From contig NC_033561.1 in assembly GCF_001680005.1 (NCBI RefSeq), positions 620,001-684,000 of the forward strand: DNA of 64,000 nt. The letters run 5' to 3'. Made by a program: the position numbers and the translations under genes. The stretch comes from Plasmodium coatneyi (taxonomy: Eukaryota > Apicomplexa > Aconoidasida > Haemosporida > Plasmodiidae). Position 1 is the first letter of the stretch, and each line of letters starts with the position of its first letter. Below are positions 1 through 11,306 of the stretch, in pieces. The notes below the pieces were generated by a model. The model was not told the DNA's origin, did not search any database, and worked only from the letters and a program-made list of their open reading frames with translations.

Positions 1-3000
1 TCTACTGCTTTGCGCGCAAGGAACTTCCCAACGTGGAGCAGGTCCACTTAAAAAGGACAAAACGGGGAAGGACATCTGTCCGGGTGATTAATCGCGCCCA
101 TTTCGCAAAAAGGAATAGGAAAAATTGTAAACTGTATGGGAAAAGTACAACCTTTATAAGAAAAAATTGGCATACTTTCTGCATTCCCTTAAGGGTAGCT
201 TCTTCATATGCATACAAAAGGCATTGCATCACATTTTTTTTTTTTTTTTTTTCTTTTTCCTTGGTTAATCTTTTATCCATCCCTTCCATTTTATACCACG
301 TGAGCTGCAGCCTCATGGAGCTACCAAAAGCTCGTTGCCACTCGCGCGGCAAATGCCTACATATAATATAGCATACTATATAATAAGCATATACATGCAG
401 ACAGGCATATATGAAGTGCTCCCAATGCATAACCAGCTACGTACATAAAACATAAATGCCATATATATGTACAACCCAGGGGGGGCAGTTATTCCGTGTA
501 CACTTGAGTGAGTTCGTTTTTGCCAAACAAAGCACCCCCGCAGCTAAGTTTACGTAAAATAAAATTAATAGCACTTTTGCAAATGTATTTGCCGTTTTAT
601 GCTTATGCAGAATGGGAAGTAGCTTTTACCTGTATTGGTGCAAAATTCCCTGTGACGCGTTTTGAAACATTTCGACGTGCAGCATATTAAGTCTATATGT
701 AAGTACATATGCGCACGTATACTCACTGGCATGGTAATATGCACGTAATATATACATGTCATGCATGTATGTTTTAACGTTTACGAGGAGGGAGGAAAAA
801 AAAAAGAAAAACAATCCATACTTTTTTGTTCACCTCTTTCATACGAAAGTGGGCAATTTAAAAAATGGTGAACATTTTTTTGTACTTCCGCGCGCGCAGA
901 AAAATATTCCAAAGCGAACGTACTGATAAGTTTTATGGGTAAATATTATGCGCAATATAATTCAAACGCAGCTTTTTTTATATGAAGTATTTACATGAAC
1001 TTTTTTTTTTTTTTTTTTTTTTTAACAGTTTTTATTTTTATATAAAGTTTTCATTTGCAGTTTTATTTATACGTTTTTTTTTTACTCTTCAACTTTGCTG
1101 TTTTATTTATCTTTTTCAATTCCCTTTTTTCCTTTTTCCTTTTTCTTATCTTTGTGCCAACTTTCATACGCATCGAACGCATTTAAATTTAAGCAGATTT
1201 ATGGAAGTTTTAACCTTTTCGTTATTTTTTTTTGTTTTTTAATATGCCAAATATTTATTGTATGTACGTATATATAAAGGGAAGCAGAATAAATGCATAG
1301 TTGAACGGACGAATGCATTTTTTCCCCATTTTTTCTTTTTAATTTTATCTTTCCCCCCTTTTCCTGCTTATCATTATATTATACTTATATACATGTACGC
1401 TTGTACGCATTTTTTTTTTTTTTTGTTCCAAATAGCAAGGGCGCGCAACGAGCGTAATTGCAAACCCATACGTTCACCTGTGCGTGCCCCTTTCTCCATG
1501 CCCCCAAACGCTGAAGCGCATCGGGCAGGAAAAAAAGGAAACCAAACCTCTGCCATTTCCTCTTACGCCTAAAAACTGCTTAATAACCATTGCTGCAATA
1601 GAGTTGCAATAAACTCGAAATCGTAATGCAAAAGGGGAGATAAAAAATAAAAAAAAATAACACCATTTTAGCCACTCCCGTGGGACATCTCCCTTACGTA
1701 TTACGCAGCAATTCTGTTCCCTGCGGACGTGCACCCCTTTGACGGTGCGCCCTTTCATATAAATACATTTCCCACGTAATTAATTAAAGCAATAACTGTA
1801 CAATTAAGTAAAGCAAATAAAAGGTGCAATTAATGCGCCATTACTTCCCCCCTGCGGTAACTGCTGTGCTGCATTTCCGTGTAGTGAACTGCGTCGCATA
1901 CATTTGACGTTGTTTTGCATTTGTATGCCATCCTTATTTTTATTTATTTATTTTTTTTGTTTGCGCACCAATTGGCTTGTATATATTTGTTAGCCTGGTT
2001 GTCGCACTTACGGTTAGCCGCACAGCCGCCACAGTTTCTTGAACACACACGTTTTCCTTGCAACAGTTGAGGTCCGCTCGTCCAAGCGTCAGCACGTCCG
2101 CAAACCCCAACTTGGCTTAAGCGCATTTAAGGCATTGATAAAGGATCCTGGTGTCATAGTGGCCTCGTAACGCAAAATATATTTCAAAGAGCTCACAACT
2201 CTTCGAGTTTTTAGTTGAAATTAAAAATCCGCATCGAAGTAGCCACGTTTTAACACAGCTCATGTGTGTGACCCCCACTTGTGCCAGCACCATATGCCAC
2301 ACGGTACATGTACCATCGTATGTGCAACTGATTTGTGCCGAGAAGAGGTTAGCTCGCCTCCTACACACAGTCACGCCAAGGGGACTCACAGTCAACATCG
2401 CGTCTGCCCACACGCATGTACACAAGCTTGTATATATAGTCACATTGGAAGAGGATCCAATTTAGTCTGCCCATCCGATCAGTTGGCTATAGAGGAGTGC
2501 AACTCGACGCGAAAAGAAACTTAAAAAAAAAAAAAAAAAAAAAAAGGTTGAACAAAAAGGGGAACAAAAAAGGGAGCCCAAAGAAGACCTTTTTTTTCTC
2601 TCTCCTTTAATACACTCTCCCCGTACAAATTGTTAATATAAAAGCACGAATTGTAACGAAGTACATCAGCGTCTTAAGTTGGATTACGTTGTTACGAAGT
2701 TGCTGTGATTATTTTAGGGCACCCATATGTAATATCTACAAAATCGAAAAGGCAAAATTGGTGTTTTTACAAAAAAAAAAAGAAAAAAAAGAATCGATCC
2801 CTTTCTGGTGTGGATCCCCCAAGTAAAATTTGGTTCATGCTTTTTAACAAGGTTGTCTCAATTTATTTTAAATCATAAAGGAAAAAAAGGTGTGTACTGA
2901 AAAAATGATCGTCTGAACAGCTAGCTAAAACGTTAGATCTTACCTCTACGCTCCTACCATCTTTGTGCTACCCTACCGTTAATCTGCTAACCTGTAGACC

Positions 3001-4506
3001 CTTGAGTACGTTTTGGGGACGAGACAAAGTGTGGGCCCTTCCACCTTTGCTGATAAAACAGGCGTACCTTAGCAAGTTTGTACGTTCGCACGTTCGTACT
3101 TTCACTTGTTAAAGTGTACGCCTGTTTGTACTCATACATATATATATATATTTATATGTATCCCCCCATCATGGACATACCTATATAGGTGCCAGCACGT
3201 AGCAGCCAATACCACCAAGCAAGCTCCCTCGCCCGTCACGGTCCCAGTCGCCTCTAGACAGGTGTGCCCCAACCGCAGTTACATGTGTCCCATAGTTACT
3301 ATTGGCAGTTGTGCGGGAAAAAAAAGAGGCGAACATTTTGGCTACTCTTTCGTAACAGCTAGAAGGATTTGACCGCAAACGCGAAGGAGCTTTATTTATT
3401 GGCTTGTACATATATGCAAGGCACTTCCCCTCCTCTAGCTCGTATGGAAAGGAAAAAAAAAAAATAATTAAGAGGCATCTACTGAAGTGATTAGGAATTA
3501 TTTTTCTGAATATCCTGACGTAGAATAGAGGCACCTTTTTTTTTTTTTTTTTTTTTTTTGATTATCCACGCGTAGAAAAAGGGGACCCATTTTTTGGCAA
3601 CGGGGGTGCATTATATACACAATCGCATATTCGTGTCCAGAGGTTCTTCACACAGAGACACATCGGGTGTGCTGAGATTTGAGCTGCTATACGGTTTGGT
3701 CATTCCCCCAATTAACCAAAACGAGCACAAGAATAGCACTACCTGAGTGGGACCACGCCAGGCGTACACCTATACCTGTACCTAGCCGAGTTGCACGTCG
3801 CTGGAAGGGTTGCCCTTTTTTGAAGCAACGGAGGTGTAGAGCATACGTGGGTGCATTTCAAAGGGGCAAAAAAGGCTGTTCAAAAAAGGGATCACCAAAA
3901 CTACGTTGGCGATCATCTCATCAAAACGCACTGGAAGTGAACAGCACACAAAGTTGCGCACCGGGAACCTGAAAAAGGAGGGGCCTCAAACCTTCAGCCA
4001 GCGCTCCCCCGTAGATCTGTTCTTACTGTAAATTTATATACCCTTGGGTGGGGAAATAAGAACCGATGATTTGACCGTACGTGAGGTAAAGTAGCATATC
4101 TATTTCCTGTTAGCTGAATGTGCGTTGCCGTTTTGGGGATACTTCCATTGAGGTTGCTGAGACCGAATTGGTAATAAAGAAAAAAAAAAAACGATACATG
4201 TGAAAGACCGTCCGTTGTACGAATGAGAAAGTTCTTCCTTGCGTCTTCTCCGCATGACTGTCCAATCGATTAAATGGTACACTCCGTGTGAAGGTCATCC
4301 CGGTGTGGAATACTTTCCCGGCAAACACGTGGGTCACACCATTGCATGAAAAAGGAGTGTACCTTCAACTCTGCTAATCCGTGCTGCTGATTATGATTAG
4401 ATCACATATGGTCACCCAAATAATGTTTTCTGTGCAATCCGTTAAAAGCCTCCTTCCCTGCATATGCTCACGTGCAGATTCTCCCATTAGACGTACCTAA
4501 CGGACA
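1..4506. other. Intergenic region, no gene supported
   Basis: The open frames here are short, start or end in homopolymers, and show no recognisable protein. The stretch holds many A or T runs, for example T runs at about 235-251, 1002-1023 and 3537-3559, and an A run near 2523-2544. It probably contains the 3' end of a neighbour outside the window and the 5' untranslated and promoter region of the gene at 4507. Small spliced genes cannot be excluded. Confidence 0.6.
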
Positions 4507-7500
4507 ATGGAGAACAACGACAGTAACCACACCAGTTACTACCAAAGCGTAACGTCCAACAGTAACAGCATTAATATTTTTTATGAAGACATAAAGCAGA
4601 ACAGAAGTGACAAGCAAAAATTAAATGAGTGGAAAAGTGACAAACATGTGAGTGGGAAACGGTCCAAAAAAGGGTACCATTCGAATGTGGGGTTTTTTCA
4701 CCATAAAAGGAAAATAGCTGGTGAAAAGGAAAATAGACTATTTATAGAAAATGACAAGATTGGTAATAACTACTCCCAACGGGACTTAAAAAGAAAAGGT
4801 CACCTTCCCCAACAGAGTGGAAAAGGTAATGCAGATAAGTCGAAGGAAAACTTGCTCATAGGTGCATCTCCGGGGGGGAACAACACAGAGGGGAATAACA
4901 AATTGGGGCACCATGTGAGAAGCTCCAATGGAAATAGTGGGCCCATTCAGTGGGGTGCCCTTAACGGTGGTCAAGGTTACCCCTTAAAGCAGGCGCACAA
5001 CCAGGGTGGTTATGGTAAAGGTGATAGGCGGACCCTCCACGAGAGCAATCATAACAATAACATTAGCAACCATGGGGAGGGAGTAAGACTCACCAAAGAA
5101 CTGCTCGACGATCTGAATAAGAGAAATAAAATTCTCGATGATGACAGTGAAGAAGAAGAAGACCATGACAACCAGAACTTCCTCATCTATGTGAAGAAGA
5201 GGATCAAGCAGAAGAAGGAGGAGGAGAAGCGGGAGAAAAGGGCCGAGAGGAGCAGAAGGATAGGCAGGAAGGTAAGTAGGAGGACAGGCCGGAAGATAAG
5301 CGGGAAGATAGGACGTGGCCAGGCAGGCGGTCAGTGGGTGGGGGACCACCTTGGCGAACCTGAGAGCATCCCTCACAATCACCCCCAAAGTGAAGACCAG
5401 ATAAAAGACGCCAGTGGTACCCACGTGAACGAAATTATCGGGCAAAACAACACAGAAGGGAAACAAATCGAAGATCTGGAGACCCCCCCAAACGGATGCA
5501 GCAACGGAATGGCTCCTCCAAGTGGAAAATACTATGATGATACGAAATGGACGAATAACGGAAACAGAGAAAATTCCAATCAGGTAGAAACATACAAAAC
5601 AATGGACGACAGTAGCTCCCTATTTAGTGATGAATCGACCAAGGTGTATGTCAATAGGAAGAACCACGTTGAATTTAATATGTGTGAAAATCCCTGTGAT
5701 ATTTGGTATGGGTTAAGAAAGAGGAATGGCAAGCGCATTTTTATTAGCAGTTTGGGTGTGAATGGGAAGAAGAATAAAAACAAGGGGGGGAATACAAGAA
5801 GTGGTAATGCGAGGAATAATACTGGTAGAAGTGGTCATATTTGGGCTACCAACGGGAGAAGCGACCTAATGAGGAATTCTAAAAAGAGTAACAATGGCAT
5901 TGTTAATGGCATTGTAAATGGTAGTGTAAACAACACGAATAAGAAGGGAAAGCCCAAGAACGTAGAAAGATACTACATAAGCAAGAAGAAGGGAAGCAGC
6001 AGCAGTTTGGCTAAGCTAAGTCGAGACAAACCCAAGGGAAAAAAGAGCTCCAAGAGCAACGTCAGATATGTTAAGTACAGTGCAGAGTGGAGCTCCAGTT
6101 ACTGCTCCAATGTAATAAACAGCAATGATGGAAACCTCTCTGACAACACCATTGCGACAATGCACATTGATGGAAATTGCAAATATAATGAAGAAAGCAA
6201 CGAGTACAGAAGTGGCAAAGGGAATAAGCACACATACAACTCCGCCACTTATAGCGGTAAGAGTAAGAGAAGCCATAGGAAGAAGGGGAAAAGTAATATT
6301 TTGCAGTTTAATAAAATGGACGGGGAAAACAATTTTATCATTTCGCGTAATGATCATCATCAGCTAGCCAAAAAATCTTCAAAAAAAAAAAGTAAAAAAA
6401 ATATTATGACCTGGTCAGGTAAAAATAACAATTATGAGAAAAAACACAGAGTGCATTTTGCGCCGGTGAAGGGTGCTAACAAGAACATTTACTACGATAA
6501 CGACCAGGTGACCAAAATTAGGATCAAGGGGGCGGGATCCCTGGGGTATTTGAGTGACGGTGGTGGGAAATGTGCAACAACTGCTTCCAACGTGGCCGCC
6601 AATGCTGGTGATGCACTCGACCGGGGTGATCACAACGACGGAGCTAATAACAAGACGGACGAGGATGTAGGCCGAAAAAGTCACGTGCCCATCGGGGGAA
6701 CAAACAGTAGCATGGACATTAGTGCTGACAGCGGTGACCCCACAAACAGCGATAGTAGCCATTTAAAAACTCACTCCCTTTCGATGCACAGCGGGCTTAC
6801 TAAGAAGAAAGAGAATATTTCTAACGACGCCAGCGTAACGACAGACAATAAATGTAAATCACTAAATGGAAGTATCCCTTCCATCCCCTGTTGTGCCCCT
6901 ATACGACAGGATCATAACGAAAATATTTCACCTAGTTGTGAAAAAAATTATTTGAAGTCATCCTGTGCGAATAACGGAGGCGAATTTCGCACTGAGGTTA
7001 AACCCACTGTGGACAATGCGTGCAGTGCAAACCAACATAAGGGAGTTGGACTGCACGGATCATATCAGAGCTGTAAAAATGGATCCAAAAGAATGAATAC
7101 ACATAAGACGCACAAAATGAATAACTACAACAACCACAGTTACAATGTTGGCAGTTCTGCATGCAATCCGTCTGTGAGCAACAAAGAACATGAGGGGAAC
7201 TACTTGGCTCATGCGTTGCCCCCTGATGATGCCGCTCTGCCAACGATTCGCACTGAAACAAGTGAGTACTACTCCAGGAACAAGGGGAAGGATTATGTCG
7301 GTGCACCCAACTTTTACTACCAGCATGGTGGAAAGAACGGGGGGTCCACTTACCACAGCCATGCGAATCACAAACCATTTGACGTGATCAAGGAGGAAAC
7401 GCTTATCGTGACGGAAGGAAGAGACAAAATAATTTCCCCCGATATTGCCTACACGGGTGAGCAAAACAGGAAGTACAAAAATTACTACTACAATAATGCC

Positions 7501-7707
7501 AAATTTGACTTTTCTTATGATATTGAGGACGATATACGGAGGGGGAAGAAAAAAAAGTGGACCGCCAACAACTCCAACAGCAACGGCAACAATGGGAACG
7601 GAAACGGCGTTCATGGTGGTGCCCCCTTTGGCAGCAAGTCAACCTTTAAGAGTGCCAGAGAGAGGGTTCAGTCCTTACTGGCCAAGCGGAGGGGCGTGGA
7701 CTTCTGA
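4507..7707 (+). CDS. Conserved Plasmodium protein, unknown function, large, basic and Asn/Ser/Lys-rich
   Basis: A single open frame of 1066 codons starts with ATG at 4507 and has no stop. I do not recognise a domain. The protein is dominated by hydrophilic low-complexity sequence: Asn, Gly, Ser and Lys runs, an acidic patch near residues 212-222 (DDDSEEEED), then a strongly basic Lys/Arg/Glu segment to about residue 275 that may form a charged helix. No signal peptide or membrane segment is visible, so a nuclear or cytosolic place is more likely. Residues 648-651 read RVHF after a basic stretch (KKH), which fits the RVxF docking motif of protein phosphatase 1; this is only a motif match. The C-terminus (FKSARERVQSLLAKRRG) looks helical and basic. 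It lies upstream of and parallel to CLAMP. That it is a real gene is well supported by its length; its function is unknown. Confidence 0.85.
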   Translation: MENNDSNHTSYYQSVTSNSNSINIFYEDIKQNRSDKQKLNEWKSDKHVSGKRSKKGYHSNVGFFHHKRKIAGEKENRLFIENDKIGNNYSQRDLKRKGHLPQQSGKGNADKSKENLLIGASPGGNNTEGNNKLGHHVRSSNGNSGPIQWGALNGGQGYPLKQAHNQGGYGKGDRRTLHESNHNNNISNHGEGVRLTKELLDDLNKRNKILDDDSEEEEDHDNQNFLIYVKKRIKQKKEEEKREKRAERSRRIGRKVSRRTGRKISGKIGRGQAGGQWVGDHLGEPESIPHNHPQSEDQIKDASGTHVNEIIGQNNTEGKQIEDLETPPNGCSNGMAPPSGKYYDDTKWTNNGNRENSNQVETYKTMDDSSSLFSDESTKVYVNRKNHVEFNMCENPCDIWYGLRKRNGKRIFISSLGVNGKKNKNKGGNTRSGNARNNTGRSGHIWATNGRSDLMRNSKKSNNGIVNGIVNGSVNNTNKKGKPKNVERYYISKKKGSSSSLAKLSRDKPKGKKSSKSNVRYVKYSAEWSSSYCSNVINSNDGNLSDNTIATMHIDGNCKYNEESNEYRSGKGNKHTYNSATYSGKSKRSHRKKGKSNILQFNKMDGENNFIISRNDHHQLAKKSSKKKSKKNIMTWSGKNNNYEKKHRVHFAPVKGANKNIYYDNDQVTKIRIKGAGSLGYLSDGGGKCATTASNVAANAGDALDRGDHNDGANNKTDEDVGRKSHVPIGGTNSSMDISADSGDPTNSDSSHLKTHSLSMHSGLTKKKENISNDASVTTDNKCKSLNGSIPSIPCCAPIRQDHNENISPSCEKNYLKSSCANNGGEFRTEVKPTVDNACSANQHKGVGLHGSYQSCKNGSKRMNTHKTHKMNNYNNHSYNVGSSACNPSVSNKEHEGNYLAHALPPDDAALPTIRTETSEYYSRNKGKDYVGAPNFYYQHGGKNGGSTYHSHANHKPFDVIKEETLIVTEGRDKIISPDIAYTGEQNRKYKNYYYNNAKFDFSYDIEDDIRRGKKKKWTANNSNSNGNNGNGNGVHGGAPFGSKSTFKSARERVQSLLAKRRGVDF

Positions 7708-7780
7708 GCCGATCGAGAGGGTAGAGACTGAGTCGGAATTTTTGCCCATCACATTTCTGATGTGCAGTGCATCCAGTTTT

Positions 7781-7820
7781 TCCATTTTTTCCATTTTTTC
7801 CATTTTTTCCATTTTTTTCA
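7781..7820. repeat. 10-bp tandem repeat, unit TCCATTTTTT, four copies
   Basis: Four consecutive 10-bp units with one change in the last lie about 75 bp after the stop of the gene at 4507, probably in its 3' untranslated region. The array makes a spurious Phe-rich or Lys/Met/Glu-rich open frame on each strand. Confidence 0.9.
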
Positions 7821-7968
7821 ATTTTTTTGTGAAAGACGGCTCAGGATGTGTGAATCCGTTGGAGGAAATTTGGCCTCCCCCCGGAGCGCAAGTGTTGGAA
7901 CTGCGCGCTGCGGCCAGCAGGTTCATCGGCTCCCCATCCCACGCCGTCTGCGTGCTCGCGCTGGATAC

Positions 7969-8040
7969 CCATTTGTAAAACCATTCGTATAACCATTTGT
8001 ATAACCATTTGTATAACCATTTGTATATTTATCTGTGTGA
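7969..8040. repeat. 12-bp tandem repeat, consensus CCATTTGTATAA, six units
   Basis: Six adjacent 12-bp units run from 7969 to 8040. The middle three are nearly identical and the outer ones diverge. The array is non-coding and likely variable in length between strains. Confidence 0.9.
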
Positions 8041-8966
8041 CCATTTTGCTTCCTCTCTTTTTTGCCCCCCGCAACTGCCCACATGTGCATGCGTTGAAGG
8101 TGAAAGAACATACCGCTTTAAGCCTTTAAAAAAAAAAAAAAAAACTCAGTTGGGCTGACCACAAATGGGAACTATTTTTACGCACCAATAAGTGCATGTA
8201 TACGCAAACAAAATGAAGGTGAAAAGTGAAAAAAGCGAAGAATGCTTCCCCCCTTTTTTACTGCATGCGCTGTTGGGAAATATCGCCTGGGTAGACATGT
8301 GCCCAACTGCGCGGGGAGGAGAAAAAGGCAACCCGTGAAAAGGACTGTTGCGAGAGTAAATTCCGCGTGAAAGACAACAACAAATGTGCTGCGGCATGCA
8401 TTTAAAATTGCCCCCTTGATGGAAAAACGTGGAAAATGTTAACAAAGCGTCTTATCTCTTCACAGCTGTAAGGGGGTATTTATTTATTTTTTTTTTGTTC
8501 TCCTTTGCCATCCTTTTTGGTGTTTTTTTTTTTTTTTTACACATTTTTTTTTTCGCGTTTTCGCCATCCCGCGGTTCTGCGCAGATTAGCTCTGTCTGCC
8601 CTTCCGCGGAGAGGAACGAAAAGTGCGTCCGTGAAAAACCGAAATTTTAAAATACGCAGAACACATTTGTAGACTCGCGCAAACGATTGGCGCAGCGCTC
8701 ATTTGTGCACACCGTACTTGTGGGACCATTCAGATTTTTTTTTTAAAACGCGAAAATTGCTATTTGACACAGTTGGCGTGTTTTGCGCAACTTTTATTTT
8801 TTTTTTTTCTGTACGCGCCGCTTTATAGGGGGTGCCTGTCCAGACGCGATGTGTAACACAGATCCGTCGTCGCTTCTGTAGCGTTACAGTGCAGCGTATG
8901 TAGCGAATCTATAGCGCATCTGTAACGCATCTGCAGCGCATTTCCACCGGTTCACTTGCCAACCCG

Positions 8967-10328
8967 ATGGGGCGCGCGCGGAAGGGGAAGAAGGCGGCCC
9001 CGCCGCTATCAAAGAACACGCTTCGGGCGCTGCACATAATTATGGCTATCGGGTTCATCAGTGCAGTGCCGCAAATCTTAACCACGGTGATGACAACCTG
9101 GCGGGAAGCAGAACCCATCGAATACAAGTACATGTTTAGAGGGAGTGAGCATTCTCTCTATGTGGACTACACCTACTACGGGTTGTATAAAGTGATTTAT
9201 GATGATAAGCATGTAGAAACTTGGACTCAGAGAGTGCAAAATATGCGAAGCAAAGGAAGTGAAGGAATTCAAGTTGGCCGAAGCAGTGAATCTGCTGGAA
9301 GCTTATCCCTGTGGACATCAGCATGTCAGGAGGCTTGTCGAGACGCCATTATTAGACGTATAGAAGCTTACGAAAGAGTTTCCTTCATTTCGTTAATTCT
9401 TCTCTGTGGTATCGTTTTGTCGTGTACTCTTATCATTTTATGCATTGGATGGAATATACTTTTCTCGAAGAGTATTCTCATTTCTATGGCTTGCTTTATG
9501 TTGTCTTTTATAATCAACGGAGGGATTGGGACTTACTGGTATTACGAGACTGACCTTTCCTGGAATTTAGTCACTAAGGCTCAACAGTATCCTTTCCCCA
9601 AATGTTCGTACTGCTTTTATATCTTTATGATTACCACGGGGGTGTATGCCTTATGTTTTTTTTTCCTCCTTATGTTGGACCTGTATAATAAAAACTCACA
9701 GAAGAAGTCCCACTTGGATCAGATGACCCTACAAAACAGGAACGCCATGAACGCCAAGAATTTGTACCAACCGCTATTCGACGGCCAAGCTAATATGATG
9801 ATGTCTAGAAGTGCCAGCTATGCCAATATTATGCCTTTCGGGAAAGGATCCGAAATGGGTGGTGCCCCGATGGGTACTGGCGTTATGGGAGGAGGACCCC
9901 CCGTACCGAACTTTTTACAATTTAATAAAACGAATTTAAATCAATACGGAGGGATAAATCATAATGGGTTCCCTGGGTTCAGAAACATGCCTCCTGGTAT
10001 GGGTATGCCCATGCCCCCTGGAATGTCCCCTGCTGGAATTCCCCCTGGGATGTCTCCAGGGATGTCTCCAGGGATGGTCCCTGGGATGAGTTCACCCATG
10101 CAGAATAATTTAAATCCAAACTTTTTCCCGCAAATGCCAAAGCAGCACTCCTACTCTGGCTCCCCATCCTTCCAACAGAACATGCCTAACTACAATATGT
10201 TCCAAGGCCAGAACATGCCAAACATGCAAAACATGCCTGCAGGGATGTTTTCCCCGCGTCAGTATTCCGGCGTAGATTACGATAATATAAACAACCCCTT
10301 CAGTGTGAACAAGCCGTTTAAGTTCTGA
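8967..10328 (+). CDS. CLAMP: Claudin-like apicomplexan microneme protein (CLAMP)
   Basis: A single exon encodes 453 residues from the ATG at 8967. Four hydrophobic segments lie at about residues 21-42, 137-161, 169-191 and 214-238. The first extracellular loop contains LW at 115-116 followed by Cys120 and Cys124, which resembles the W-LW-C-C signature of claudins. The C-terminal third is a Pro/Gly/Met/Asn-rich tail with repeated PGM and GMSP units (about 340-375), matching the proline-rich tail known for CLAMP. In Toxoplasma and Plasmodium, CLAMP is an essential micronemal or apical membrane protein needed for host-cell invasion. It is followed on the same strand by PRP22, as in the P. falciparum chromosome 10 order I recall. 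The first in-frame methionine precedes the first membrane segment by about 20 basic residues, which suits a four-pass protein with cytosolic ends. Confidence 0.9.
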   Translation: MGRARKGKKAAPPLSKNTLRALHIIMAIGFISAVPQILTTVMTTWREAEPIEYKYMFRGSEHSLYVDYTYYGLYKVIYDDKHVETWTQRVQNMRSKGSEGIQVGRSSESAGSLSLWTSACQEACRDAIIRRIEAYERVSFISLILLCGIVLSCTLIILCIGWNILFSKSILISMACFMLSFIINGGIGTYWYYETDLSWNLVTKAQQYPFPKCSYCFYIFMITTGVYALCFFFLLMLDLYNKNSQKKSHLDQMTLQNRNAMNAKNLYQPLFDGQANMMMSRSASYANIMPFGKGSEMGGAPMGTGVMGGGPPVPNFLQFNKTNLNQYGGINHNGFPGFRNMPPGMGMPMPPGMSPAGIPPGMSPGMSPGMVPGMSSPMQNNLNPNFFPQMPKQHSYSGSPSFQQNMPNYNMFQGQNMPNMQNMPAGMFSPRQYSGVDYDNINNPFSVNKPFKF

Positions 10329-11306
10329 CCACCTGAAGTGGGTCGTTCTGCACACCGTTTGGAAGACCCCACAAGGGGGGCATCAACATATGCACATGCA
10401 TAGATATTGTGTGCCAACCTACGTAACTGTGCCGTGTGACACACACTATGTATGCCTTTTTTTTTTCCCCTTCTGTGCCAATAATTCGACTAAGTAAAAA
10501 AAGGAAAGGATGAAGAAAAAAATTGTAAAAATAAAATGGGGAAGAATTAGCAGTTCATTGGGTCGAGGGTGAGAAGTGTTAAAAGCTTCTTCCTTCTTCG
10601 AATACCCACAGAACGGCATCCGCTACCTTTATTTTTAAAAAAAATTTTTTTTTTCCAATGATTGGGGAAGGCGGCATAACTGGACGGACGGGATGAACAC
10701 GCTCTACATGAGGGCGCACCCACCGATTATGCCACCTGGCCGATCAGTACGTTAATAAATTTATGGGCCACTTCTTTCCTTTTTGTTCTTGCGCCAAAAG
10801 TGGAAAAGGCGAGTCCTCCCCATTTACGCACTGTCATATTGGGTTAGCCCCGTGGGTGTAGGGGCGGGAGAATTTTATTTAAAAAATTGGGAAGAAGCCA
10901 ATTTGTTCATCTGGGTATATTATCACGTGCACGCATATACTATACAATCGTATGTTTGTGTTTGTGTTTTTTTTTTTTTTTCTTGGGGAAGGCACAAACA
11001 ACGAAAGGTTTTTCTCAGTGGTTCCACTGTTGAACCGTCAAGCGCGCGGATCACCAGGAGGTTCTTTTTTTTTTTTTTTTTTTGTCATCGCGGTTTTGTT
11101 TTATTCGTCCGAGGGCAAGATAATAAAAGGCGCCCTGGTGGGGAGAAGCCGCATCGTTTATCTTAGAAGGGGAAACAAATGTATGCCTGCATATAGGTGA
11201 TCGCACGTAGGTGCCCCCCCAACGCAAAAGAAGCCTAAACAGTGGTAGGGAAAAAACATAAAGTTGTTCCTAGCCACTCCCCAAATGGGCAACCACCGAA
11301 GCGGCC
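10329..11306. other. Intergenic region between CLAMP and PRP22
   Basis: About 1 kb with T runs (10967-10981 and 11066-11083) and no supported gene. It should contain the CLAMP 3' end and the PRP22 promoter and 5' untranslated region. Confidence 0.6.

Larger units (their letters stand above)
7708..8966. other. Intergenic region with two short tandem repeats, upstream of CLAMP
   Basis: This 1.26-kb gap lies between two genes on the plus strand. It holds two microsatellite-like arrays (7781-7820 and 7969-8040, listed separately) and several T runs. The 8810-8966 part is richer in G and C and contains near-repeats of GTAGCG and CTGTAGCG just before the CLAMP start. No protein or RNA gene is supported. 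Confidence 0.6.

Noticed and set aside
4984..5466. Minus-strand open frame of 160 codons within the unknown gene at 4507
   Set aside because: Leu/Pro-rich shadow of the repetitive coding strand, as are 6016-6360, 6415-6762 and 7060-7614.
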